In this document: positions 33,060-45,100 of the stretch, one piece after another
Position numbering within the stretch: the stretch's first letter is position 1
How the letters are laid out: the number at the start of each line of letters is the position of its first letter
Assembly (NCBI GenBank): GCA_022414725.1
Contig: CM039463.1
Coordinates: forward strand, 38,851,369-38,915,368
From: Microglena sp. YARC
Lineage: Eukaryota; Chlorophyta; Chlorophyceae; Chlamydomonadales; Chlamydomonadaceae
Reading direction: 5' to 3'
DNA: 64,000 nt
Position numbers and translations under genes: made by a program
The notes under the pieces: generated by a model
Databases searched by the model: none
Told to the model about the DNA's origin: nothing
Seen by the model: the letters and a program-made list of their open reading frames with translations, nothing else

Positions 33060-33310
33060 AAACCGGCATATCATGCGATGTAGACTTAAGGCCAGAATGA
33101 TATCATATGATATCATACTAACTGCATCATATGACACTGTATATAAATGGTGACTTTAGCCTAGTCAGACTACCGGGAGTGCAGGCACCATATGATGGCA
33201 TCATTTGCTGTCCCCTATAGATATGGTATGATATGATGGTATGATATCACTTGCCGTCCCCTATCATTTGCCGTCCCCTATTGATATGGTATGATATCAT
33301 TTGCCGTCCT
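33060..33310. repeat. ATATGATATCAT palindromic repeats downstream of the unrecognised gene
   Basis: Same family as 14650-14870, with a tandem TCATTTGCCGTCCCCTAT unit at 33200-33310. Confidence 0.65.
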
Positions 33311-34700
33311 CTATTTTCCTGAACCCTTCAACCCTGAACCCTAAACTTCCCTCACATGTTCAAAAGTGGGATGACTAATCAGAGTTAGATTATCCAAGTT
33401 ATGCTTGGTCCCTGGTCTTCCGTCGCGTTCTCGTGATTGCTTGGGGACCAGGTCATAGAGAAGAAGAAGAGGAATTGTTACAAGGTTCTCTACGCCAGGT
33501 TAGGCACCTAGCCGTCTGCACATTGCAGCGAACAATTACCCCCCGTGCTAGAACCATGGAAACCAGGGATTTCTAGAGCACATGTCGGAGTGCAGGTCGT
33601 TGAGTGCTCGTTATTTGAGACCCTCCTAGTAGTGTGGAGTTATTTTCCAGGTTGGGCGAGTCCCTTAAGCCTACCGTATGATTTGTTCACGTTTACATTT
33701 TCCTGGTAATATTTTGTGTTTTACTGCCGAAGACGGCGAGCAGCCAAATTGCTGGCTGAAGCCACTGTATGCGCCTAGGAAAATGGCGTAAACTTTGGCG
33801 GATGGGTCACGCCAATTCTGGTGGGGCATTGCGCCTGGGCCAAAACAGGGAGCCCCTGGAACTAGGGCCGTCCGCCAACGTTGTGACGGGGGTCACCTCG
33901 CATGGTCAATCGGCCTTGAGGCTTAGTGTTTGCAGGCAGAATAAACCTAGGTGGTATTAAATCTACCACACTTGACTTCGAATTTGATTGTTACATTTAT
34001 TTTCATCTAACTCTGGGCTGCTCTGTATTTTCTTTGGAGTCACACCTGGATCTGGTTTGAATGGACATATTTGTTTTTAAGGATTCAGCCAATACGGTAA
34101 CCAAGTTCAAGTTCAAGTTAGCCAACCGTAATTCGCTACCCCTGTACTGGAACAAGCTACACGCAACAAATAAAACATGTATACTACCCACGTTAACTCT
34201 GCACACATACGGCAAGCATTTAGCAACATGAAGGCTGATAGACCATGGAATAAAGTAAAAGCTGCCATGTTGGCATCTGCAGCCTAATTGCTGGCTGAAG
34301 CTGTGCAACCAAGGTACTTCAGGAGGAAACCCAGCTCTGCTTCCTGAGACACAATCAACCTATAGCCTGCGTCCTGCGATGCATCGCACCGTCCCTTCTG
34401 GTCAACGGACCCCCCCCACGTTGCGTCATGTGCCGCAACAGACTCTTCGACATTGCATCTGTGACGGAGGACGCAACGTCCTGAACAACTCTGTGTAACC
34501 AAGTTCAAGTTGGCTGAAGCCATGTAACCGAGTTAAAGTTCAAGATGGCACCTGCAGATAGATCCCTCTGATCCAACGATGTAATTTTACATTGTCATAA
34601 ACCTGGGCGAGTCCATACACTGCCTACTCCACTTAGTATGCTCCCTAGTTTCCGTGAGTACCGTATCATGCAGGGGGAAATGGCACTGTAAGATGGTGAG
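33310..34700. other. No gene seen; dispersed repeats
   Basis: Contains GGCGAGCAGCCAAATTGCTG and ACCAAGTTCAAGTTC pieces (33730, 34090, 34280, 34495) and a GCGTCCTGCGATGC / GACGCAAC family block (34316-34490) that recurs at 35240-35450 and, inverted, at 36200-36360. Confidence 0.5.
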
Positions 34701-34819
34701 CAGCAGAGAGTTAGTTCAAAAACATGTAACAATCCAATCCAATGACATCGTCAAAGTAATCTCGTTCATAACAAGATCCTGCAGACGTACCATGTGTGGC
34801 TCTGTGGCTCATATGCTCT

Positions 34820-35040
34820 AAGCAGCGTTGCTCCTGGCAACCACACGACTGCCAATGCTGGGCGTTGCTCCACAAGTCCACAGGACTGTCAAAGCTGAGC
34901 GTTGCTCCACAGGACTGACAAAGCTGAGCTGTCAAAGCTGAGCGTTGCTCCACAGGACTGTCAAAGCTGAGCATACAATACCCTTTGGCACTCCCAGGTG
35001 CAGGACTACGCGCTGGAGTCATTGGATGGATAATATACAT
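34820..35040. repeat. GTTGCTCCACAGGACTGTCA repeat and decayed exon copy
   Basis: Four units around CAAAGCTGAGCGTTGCTCC, followed by a decayed copy of the start of exon 32609-32953. Confidence 0.65.
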
Positions 35041-36600
35041 GGCATAACTATATCCACTTGTTGAGGTACACGTTGGGCAAGGCTGTTCATCATCAGGATT
35101 CAGGATCGGAATCAGATTCGGATTCAGGGTCGAGTGTTGGTGCTAGTTGTCCTGGGAGGCATGTCTGAATGGGCTAGCTGGTCGGTGGTCGGCCAGCCAG
35201 GCTACTTCACTGTACGTTGGCCTCAGTTGGTCAGGAGGACCCACACCTCAGCGTCCTGAGACGCAACACATTTTACAGCCTGCGTCCTGAAACGCAACCA
35301 ACCCGCAACTGACCCACATAGCCTGTGTACTCCGCACGGTGCGTCTCAGGACGCAACAGACCCTCCAACCCAAGCCTACACCTGGACTGTACACCTGGAC
35401 TGTAACATACATACAACAGACCCTCCCGCAGCGTCCTGAACAACCCTGGTTGGCCAGTCATAACACAGCAACAAGTGAAGTCGTACATTTATGTTGGTAC
35501 CAGTGTTTACACAAATGTCTACAGGGTAGTATTTGTGGCATGAGTTATTCATGCCTCGCCCTTAAATAAATAAATAGTACGTCTTATTTCGGGGCGTGAG
35601 GTCCTGAGGTTGAGGGGGCCAGCCTGTTTGCTTGCACCGGGACCAACCACCAACATGCTTTACCCTTGTATCACTTTTTTGTGTGCGACGCGTCGCAAAT
35701 TTAGCAACTCAGTGCGACCCTAGTGCAACGCGCTGCGTTGAGCCTGGGGTGTCAGGGGGGAGGGGGGGGGGGCATTTCTGACTAGTTTAGCTGGACCCAT
35801 GCGTCGCAATACAGCAACGGAGTGGCAAGGCATCGCCGAAAAGATACACAGTGCCTATTGTGTATGGTACATTTCTAGGGTTATCAAGTATGATACCGCT
35901 TATATATATCGTATGATATATTGATGATATCATTAGATATATTGTACAATATCGTTGCCCAGATATTCTTAGGGACCAGTACGATATTGGCATCCCTAAA
36001 TACTTCATTAAAAATAAAAGGTTGTGAAAGGATTTAAACCCCATGAGGTGGGTCTCCCGGCACCAACCAGCGAAACCGAGGATTCAGTCTGAATGGCGCT
36101 TCCACTCCTTCAAAAGAGTAAGCACACTTAGGGTCGAGATACCAACCAAAATTCCATTTATGCCTTGCCCAGTCTGATAGCCCACATTGCCAGAGTGGAG
36201 GCTCCCCCGCCGACCCAATGTCGAAGAGTCCGTTGTGTCCCAGGCACAACGTGGGGAGGGTCCGTTGACCAGAAGGGGGGGTTCGTTGCGTCGCAGGCGC
36301 AGGCTATACAATTGGTTGTGTCTCAGGCAGTAGAGCCGGGGGTCTCCCTGAAGTACCCTGGTCCAATCTGGTCCAATGGACAACTACACACTAGTGCACA
36401 GGCTCCTTCTCAGCTCATTACATGCTCATGGGTTGGTGGTAGCAGAAGTGGGTGCAAGGACTCCCACTCGGCAGTAGAGCCGGGGGTCCCCCTGAAGTAC
36501 CCTGATCCCTGTTGACTTCATTTATGCCACTTTCCCCAGCTGCGGCGTTCGGGAGGGTCCCCTGAACACCACGCCCCTCCAGCCTTTTTTTCTTTTTTTC
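35040..36600. other. Intergenic stretch of dispersed repeats
   Basis: Contains the CGCGTCGC dispersed family (35670-35850), AT palindromes (35850-35960), and a copy of the end of the aminopeptidase last exon at about 36160-36205 (GGAGGCTCCCCCGCC next to TGATAGCCCACATTGCCAG). A SINE tail fragment lies at 36540-36590. No gene is seen. Confidence 0.5.
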
Positions 36601-36609
36601 TTTTTTCAT

Positions 36610-36741
36610 CTATGCCTTGCCCTGTCCGATAGCCCACATAGCTAGAGTGGAGGCTCCCCAGCCTGTAGCGAGGGCAGCCTTGTCGTCCCATACAGGTCCA
36701 GCCATGTCCACGTGTGCCCACTCCACACCCTCATTGATGAA
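36610..36741 (-). CDS. LAP: Leucyl aminopeptidase last exon
   Basis: 43 codons and TAG. The acceptor is GCTTGCAG. It encodes [20 protein letters not shown] and [20 protein letters not shown], the conserved C-terminal end of M17 enzymes. Confidence 0.9.
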   Translation of the reverse strand, partial: FINEGVEWAHVDMAGPVWDDKAALATGWGASTLAMWAIGQGKA

Positions 36742-39700
36742 CTGCAAGCAGATTGGTTTGGTTTGGTTTGGTTAGGTTGGGTGGGGTGGGGCGCAACTCA
36801 GGGATCTTCTCCCCCCCCCCCCCCCCCCCCCGCCCCCCCCCCCCCCCCCCCCCCCTGCTATATACAGCGATCGACAAACAACTTGAGCTGGTCACACACA
36901 CACCATACGTACTCCAAACATCCCCGACACCCGACAACCCACAGTCCACTTGCCTGATTCAAGAACAGTGCAGCAGTGATGGATCCTCCACCACGTGCAC
37001 CCGTGTTCTTCATGTCAGCTACAGACGACTTGAGCTGGTCAAAGTAGCTGTGCTCCATTGGCATGCGCCAAACCTTCTCACCTGCAAGTACCAATAATAT
37101 TAGATAAGTAACGATAACGCCTGGTGGGGCGTGGTTTTAAGGGAACCCGTCGTCGCGGGCAGAAAAGGGTGTACCACCTCGACTGGACAAGCTATCATCA
37201 CGGTTAACAGCGACCTGCAACGCCAAGGGTGACCGTAGGGGGAATCGAACCCCCGACCCTTCGTCGTTAAAGCGATTTGGTGTACCACTAGACACCAATT
37301 ATATAAATTATAGCAATGATAGCAATTACAGCAATTCATGGGATTATTTGGATTTGGATATTTTTCAAAACAGTTTGTAGTTATTAATTCATACCACGGA
37401 TTTTGCCTGAAATTCTGAAATTCTGGGAATTCAGGGATAATTGCTGTACATTTTCAGAAGCAGCAGGGAGAGAGAAGAGGCGACCAATGTGTAAGCCCAC
37501 CTACCCGCCCAGCCGCTCACCCACTATCCCCACCAGCCCCATCAGATCCCCCCCCCATACCCCCCCCCCCCCCCCCCCAAGGAAGGTACCCCACCCTCTC
37601 TCACCCACCCGCAATGGTAACCGACTTACCAGCAGCCTTTGAAGCAGCCACCACAGCTGCAGCAGTAGCATCAGAGGGAGAGAAGAGGCAGCCAAATGCC
37701 TAAGCCCACCTACCCGCCCAGCGGCTCACCCACTATCAGTCTATCACCACCAGCCCCATCACATCCAATCACCACCACCCACCCAAAATGACCACCAACT
37801 TACCAGCAGCCTTTGAGGCGGCCACCACAGCAGCTGCAGCAGCATCAGAGGGAGAGAAGAGTCCTGCAATGTCACCGCCCAGCGCGATGATGCAAGCTCC
37901 AGTCAAAGTTGCGGTATCCACAATTGACGTGGCTCCACACTTCTCCTGCAGGCGACGAAATACCGGGCCAAATAAATAGATAAATACATACGCAATTAAA
38001 CACATTTATATTATGCCTTATTAGTTATTACAAGCTCAACACTTCTCCTGTAGACACAGAAATATTGGAGCACAATAAATAAATAAATAAATAGATAAAT
38101 AAATACATAATTCCAGATAATTCAATCAATAAATAAATACATACATTAATATTATGCCTGATTACGAGCTCCGCACTTCTCCTGTAGACAAAGAAATATT
38201 GGGGCACAATAAATAAATACATACATAGTACGCATTATTAAATAGTACACCTTATTAATGTTGCGGTATCCACAATTGACCTGAAGGCGAAGAAGTATTG
38301 GGGCACAATAAATAAATAAATACCAGATAAATACATAATTCCAGATAATTCAATAAATAAATACATAATTACATACATTAATATTATGCCTTATTACGAG
38401 CTCCACACTTTCTCTGTAGTCGAAGGAATATTGGGGGTACACTAAATAAATAAACAAATACATAGTACGCCTTGTTAAAGTTAGGGTATCCACAATTGAC
38501 GTGGCTCCACACTTCTCCTGTAGTCGAAGGAATATTGGGGTACACTAAATAAATAAACAAATACATAGTACGCCTTGTTAAAGTTGGGGTATCCACAATT
38601 GACGTGGCTCCACACTTCTCCTGTAGGCGAAGAAATATTGGGGCACAATAAATAAATACACAAATAAATACACAATTCCAGATAATTCAATAATAAATAA
38701 ATAAAATAACTACACACACATTATTATTATGCCTTATTACGAGCTTCACACTTCTCCTGTAGACAAAGAAATATCGGGGCACAATACATAAATAAACAAG
38801 TAGTACACCTCATTAAATAGTACACCTTAGTAATGTTGCGGTATCCACATTTGAGCACACAGCCCCACATTTGAGCACACATTTGCCCCACACCCACCCA
38901 CCCACCCACACCTGTGCGTACCACAAGGCATCAGCCAGGGTAAGTCGCCCCTCGGCATCCATGTTGTCCACCTCCACAGTATTCATCCCTCTTCTCACTC
39001 ACAAATCATTTGTCACAACAGAAAAAAGCTCTACCTAAATCATTTTTGGCTACCCCTGGACTGTAACAAACCCCACCCCACACACCCCCACCTCCATCCC
39101 ACACACGCACTTGTGCATACCACTAGGCATCAGCCAGGGTAAGACGGTCCTCAGCGTCTGTGTTGTTTATCTCCTCACCCCATTCGAGGTTGGGCAGGTT
39201 CATTTAGCTTATTTGGCGATACCTGGACTGAAAAATACATACCCACCCCCACCCCCCCCCATACCTGTGCATACTACAAGGCATCAGCCAGGTTAAGGCG
39301 GCCCTCAGCGTCCATGCTGTTCACTTCCACAGTCTACTTCCCTCTTTTGGCTCACACCAATAGTAACAACCAATAAAAGCCCCCCCTATACCATATCTGG
39401 CTATCCCTGAACTGTAACATACCCCCCCCCCCCCCCCCCCCCTATACCATATCTGGCTATCCCTGAACTGTAACATACCCCCCCCCCCCCCCCCCCTATA
39501 CCATATCTGGCTATCCTGAACTGTAACATACCCCCCCCCCCCACCCCCCCCCCCAACACACACACCTGTGCATACCACAAGGCATCAGCCAGGGTAAGGC
39601 GGCCCTCAGCGTCTGTGTTGTTAACCTCCACAGTCTTTCCACTGGCAGCGGTCAGGATGTCTCCAGGGCGCAGCCCCCTGCTGCCGATCATGTTCTCACA

Positions 39701-41062
39701 GGAGGCCACGATGAAGTGGACCTCCACACCAGGTGGCGCCAGCTCAGCAATGATGCGGGCTGCTCCCATGGTGGCTCCGGAACCACCCATGTCAAACTTC
39801 ATCAGCTCTGCAGTACAGAATAAGGCAATACAATAAGAGTGTGTATCCGGTTCTGGCGAATGGTTCATTGGTTGATCAGTTGGCTAGAACAAAGATGGTG
39901 CTGGGTTCCAATCCCTACGGGTGCGCTTTAGTGTTCGCAGACGCTGCCAACCGCCATGGCAGCTTTGTCCAGAACAAGTAGCAGCTTGTTCTCTACCACT
40001 GGAAGACGGAGCTCCCTTACTACCACGCCCCACCACGCAGTATCATTACTTTTTTAAAGAGTGTGTACGTTCAGGAGGAAGCCAGTTAGTTCAGACACCC
40101 CCTTAGTGGGGGCGGGGACCCTCAGTGTCACCCTGTCTGTCCGTCTATCCAGCGACCGAGACGAAGCCTGACACGCCAGCCAACCGTCTTGTAACTAACT
40201 GGCTTCAGTCCGCTCCATTCCTTTGCCACCTGTCGTTCCAATAGCCGACAATCTCTGCCAATTGTCCGCGTCGCTTGTGATGCTGCCTAGGACTTGTTGC
40301 TATACACTATCCTGGTAGCTTGACTCACCGATCATTGATTCAGCACCAGCCTTGATGTTTTGTTGTTTGTGTGTTGTTGTTTTGTGGTTGAATGTTGTTG
40401 ACGTTAATGCTGTTGTGGTTGTTGATGTTGTTGGTCTTGATGTAATTATGGCTGTTGATGTTGTTGTGGTTGTTGATGTTGTTGTGGTTGTTGATGTTGT
40501 TGTGGTTGTTGATGCTGTTGTGGTTGTTGATGTTGTTGTGTTGTTGATGTTGTTGTGTTGTTGTTGATGTTTTGACTGTTAATGTTGTTGTGGTGGTTGT
40601 TGATGTTGCTGATGTTAATGTTGTTGTGGTTGTTGATGTTGGTGTTATTGGCGTTATGTTGGTGAGTGAGCCCAGGTGACTGCCTTGCACTAGCCTGGTA
40701 GCTTGACTCACCGATCATGGATCCAGCACCAGCCTTGATGTTCTTCGTGTTGTTGTTTATGTTGTTTTTGCTCTTGTTGTTGTGACTGCTGATTCTGTTT
40801 GTGCTGTTGTTGTTGTTGTTGTTGTTGGCGTTTTGTTGGTGAGTGAACCCCAGGTGACCTCCTTACACTACCTTGGCAGGATAAATGACCAACCAAGGAT
40901 GTTATACACTATCCTGGTAGCTTGACTTACCGATCATTGATCCAGCACCAGCCTTTATGTTTTGTTGTTTGTGTTGTTGTTTGTGGTTGATGTTGTTGAT
41001 GTTGTTGTGGTTGTTGTGGTTGTCGATGTTGTTGGTGTTGTTGTTGATGTTGTTGTTGATGA

Positions 41063-41094
<32 letters not shown>

Positions 41095-41983
41095 ATGTTG
41101 TTGTGGCTGTTGATGTTGTTGTTGTTATTGGCGTTTTGGTTGGTGAGTGAAGCCTAGGCTTACCCAATCATGGATCCAGCACTAGCCTTGATGTTTTGTT
41201 GTTTGTGTAGTTCTTGTTGTTGTTGATGATGTTGTTGTTTGTGTTTTGTTGGTGAGTGACCCCAGGTAACTGCCTTGCACTACTCGGGTAGCTTAACTCA
41301 CCGATCATGGATCCAGCACCGGCGGTGATGTTGTTTTTGCTCTTATTGTTGTAATTGTTTATTTTGCTTGTGTTGTTGTTGGCGTTTTGTTGGCAAGTGA
41401 ACCCCAGGTGACCTCCTTACACTACCTTGGCAGGATAACTAACCAATCAAGGATGTTATAGACTACCCTGCTAGCTTGACTCACCGATCATAAATCCAGC
41501 ACTGGCCTTAATGTTGTTGTTGTTGTTGATGTTGTGTGGCTGCTGATGTTGTTGATGTTGTTGTTGGCGTTTTGTTGGTGAGTGACCCCAGGTGACCTCC
41601 TTGCACTATTCTTGTAGCTTGACTACTTGATCATTGATCCAGCACTAGCCTGATGTTTTGCTATTTGTGTTATTGTTGATGTTGTTGTTGTGGTTGTTGA
41701 TGTTGTCGTTGTTTGCGTTTTGTTGGTGAGTGAGCTCAGATTACCTCCTTGCACTACTCTAGTAGCTTGACTCACCAATCATGGATCCAGCACTAGCCTT
41801 GATGTTTTGTTGTTTGTGTTGTTGTTGATGGTGATGTTGTTGTTTGCCTTCTGTTGGTGAGTGACCCCAGGTGACCTCCTTGCACTACCTTGGCAGGATA
41901 GCTGACCAATCAAGGATGTTATAGACTACCCTGCTGGTTTGACTCACCGATCATGGATCCAGCACCAGCCTTGATATTGCTTG

Positions 41984-42017
<34 letters not shown>

Positions 42018-42092
42018 CTTGTTGTTTTTGTCGTTGCTGTTGGTGTTGTTGTTGAGGCTGTTGTGGCTGCTGATTTTGTTGATGCAGTTGTG

Positions 42093-42132
<40 letters not shown>

Positions 42133-45100
42133 ATGATGTTGTTGATGTTGTTGTTGATATTGTTTATGTTGTCGATGTTGATGTTGTCGATGTTGTTGGC
42201 ATTCTGTTGGTGAGTGAGCCCAGGCTACCTCCTTGCACTATTCCAGTAGCTTGACTCACCGATCATGGATCCAGCACCAGCCTTGATGTTGTATCCTCCA
42301 GAATCGAAGGTCAATCTGAGAGTGAAAGAACAAGTGGAAAAAGTGAATAATAGCTAATCTGAGATTGGGAGAAAAAGGTGAAAAGTGAAGAAGGCCAATC
42401 TGAGAGTGAAAAATAGTGAACAAGGGTGAAGAAAGGTCAATCTGAGCGGATCTCAGAGTAAAAAATTTGTGAAATGGGGTGAAGAAAGGTCAACCTGAGA
42501 GTGAAAAATAAGTGGAAAAAGTGAAAAAGGCCAATCTAAGAGTGGGAGAAAAACGAGGTTAGCTGAGCAACGCACATACAAATTAAGCTTCAAATGCACC
42601 AGAGGCTGTATAACCCCTGTCAAGACCCAACAACAACACTGTCACGAACACGAACACTGCAAACACTAACCCTTTCAGGTATGGTGGCTATGCTGGCAAG
42701 CTCACCGCTGCCCAGGTATAGTACCACCTTCTTAGTCTGAGGATCCCACTGATCGACAAGTCACACGAGTGTGTGCCGGAGGCTGTATAACCACTCAGTC
42801 AGTCAAGACCCAACACCAACACTGTCACAAACAACAACAACACTAACCCTGCCAGGTATGGTGGCTATGCTGGCAAGCTCACCCCTGCCCAGGTGAAGTA
42901 CCAGCTTGAAGATCCTACTGATCCTACTGATCCTACCTCTCACCTACCCTGTCACATACCCCCCCCCCCTCCCCACTGTACAACCACTGTCAAGGCCCAA
43001 ACTCTCATGGGGGACTTCTCTCCACAGTTTCTTTTCCAGCTTTCTGTACGTCCAGTTGAGTAGCATAAGTTGCAAGCAGGATTGTGGCGTAGCACAGGGG
43101 GTTTCGGGGGGAGGGCGAATCGCGGCGCCTCGGGGGTTTCGGGGGGCAGAGTGACGCAGTGCAGTTGCACCGAGTTCCTTTATACGGACGTGCCGCACAA
43201 ACAAAAAAAGTCCCCCCCCCCTCCCCTCTGACCCTTCTTCCTCCCCCCTACTCCTCCACCCCTTTCCTGTTCCACTCACACCATCATGTCCCACTGGCTC
43301 TCTTATTATTTGCGATGCACATCAATCCCCCAAGCGGTATGCACATCCGTCCATCAAGTCCAGCAGGGCACCAGGATTACGTACCCATCATCGCCAACAC
43401 CATCACCACCATCAACGTCAACATTATCACCTATGCCACCACCACCACCAGCATCCCCAACACCACCTATATCATCCGCACCACCAGCATCATCAAGAAA
43501 ACATACCCAGGAAGTAATGATAACGCCTGGTAGGGCGTGGTATTTAGGGAGCCCTGTCTTCCGCGGTAGAGAACGGGCTGCTATTTTACCTGGGCAGTGC
43601 TACCATGGCGGTTGACAGCGACCACCAACACTACAGCGCACCCGTATGGATTTGAACCCAGCACCTTCTTGTTTCAACGAGCGCCAGCATTGAGCCATTC
43701 ATTGAAACGAGATTAACACCCAGGAAGCATCCCACCCACATGGCCATCACCCCCACCCCCATCATCACTCCCACCCCCATCAAGAACTCACCCCTTGCCA
43801 ACCAGTGCGATCTTCTTGTTAGGGGGTGCACCATCAGCACAGGGAGCGGTGTAGGTGAGGTGGATGAGCTTGGGGGGCTCGTCAGAAGCCTCAGACACAC
43901 CCAAGAAGCAACCCATACCCATGGCCTCGCAGTCAGCCTTCTCCATCACCTTCAACTGCAAAGGAACGGCAATGATGGAGTCTGTAAAGATCTATCAACT
44001 GCAATCAAGCTTATTAAATACAATTGGCTCTGATATATAGAGGGGGGAGATGTGTATGGCTGCTGAGAAGAGGGGGTGGCTGGTGGGGAGAGGAGGTGGC
44101 ATAACATTGTTAAGCATGGCCTCGCAGTCAGCCTTCTCCATCACCTTCAACTGCATAGACATGGCAATGCTAAAGTATTTAAATAAATAAATAGTACTTC
44201 TTGTAATAAGGCATTTATACTATTTATAGAGTAAAGACACAGCAATGCTGGGGTCTGTGGAGACCTATCAAGTGTAGTGGAGGCTATTACACAATTGGAT
44301 CTGATGTATGAAGGGGAGAGGTGTGTGGCTGGTGGGGTAGAGGAGGTGGCTGGTGGGGAGAGGAGGTGGCATAACATTTATAAGCATGGTCTCGCAGTCA
44401 GCCTTCTCCATCACCTTTTACTGCAACAACATGGCAATGCTGGAGTATGTAAATAAATACATAGTACTTCTTGTAATAAGGCATTTATACTATTTATAGA
44501 GTGAAGGCATGGTAATGCTGGGGTCTGTGTACTATTTATTGAGTAAAGGCATGGTAATGCTGGGGTCTGTGGAGATCTATCAACTGTAGTGGAGGCTATT
44601 ACACAATTGGATCTGATGGGTTTAGGGTTTAGGTAAGCTAAACCCTAAACCCAAACACTAAAACCCTGTGGAGACATATCAACTGTAGTGAAGGCTATTC
44701 AACAAACTGGCTCTGATGTATAAAGGGGGGAAGTGTGTGGCTGCTGGGGAGAGGACGTGGCTGGTGGGGAGAGGAGGTGGCATAACATCCCATGGCCATG
44801 GCCTCGCAGTTAGCCTTCTCCATCACCTTCAAGATCTATCGACTCAAGTGGAGGCTATTGATGGTGGCATAACATTTTAAAAGCATGGCCTCGCAGTCAG
44901 CCTTCTCCATCACCTTCAACTGCAAAAACATGGCAATGATGGAGTCTGTTAAAATCTATCAAGGGAGAGCTGTGTGGCTAGTGGGGAGAGGAGTTAGTAT
45001 TGCATTGTAGAAGCATGGCCTCATAGTCAGCCTTCTCCACCACCTTCAACTGCAAATGTACAGCAATGCTGGAGTCTGTAAAGATCTATGAACTCAAGTG

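Noticed and set aside
37230..37300. A functional tRNA gene
   Set aside because: The A and B boxes are present, but the cloverleaf is imperfect and continues into the SINE body shared with other copies.
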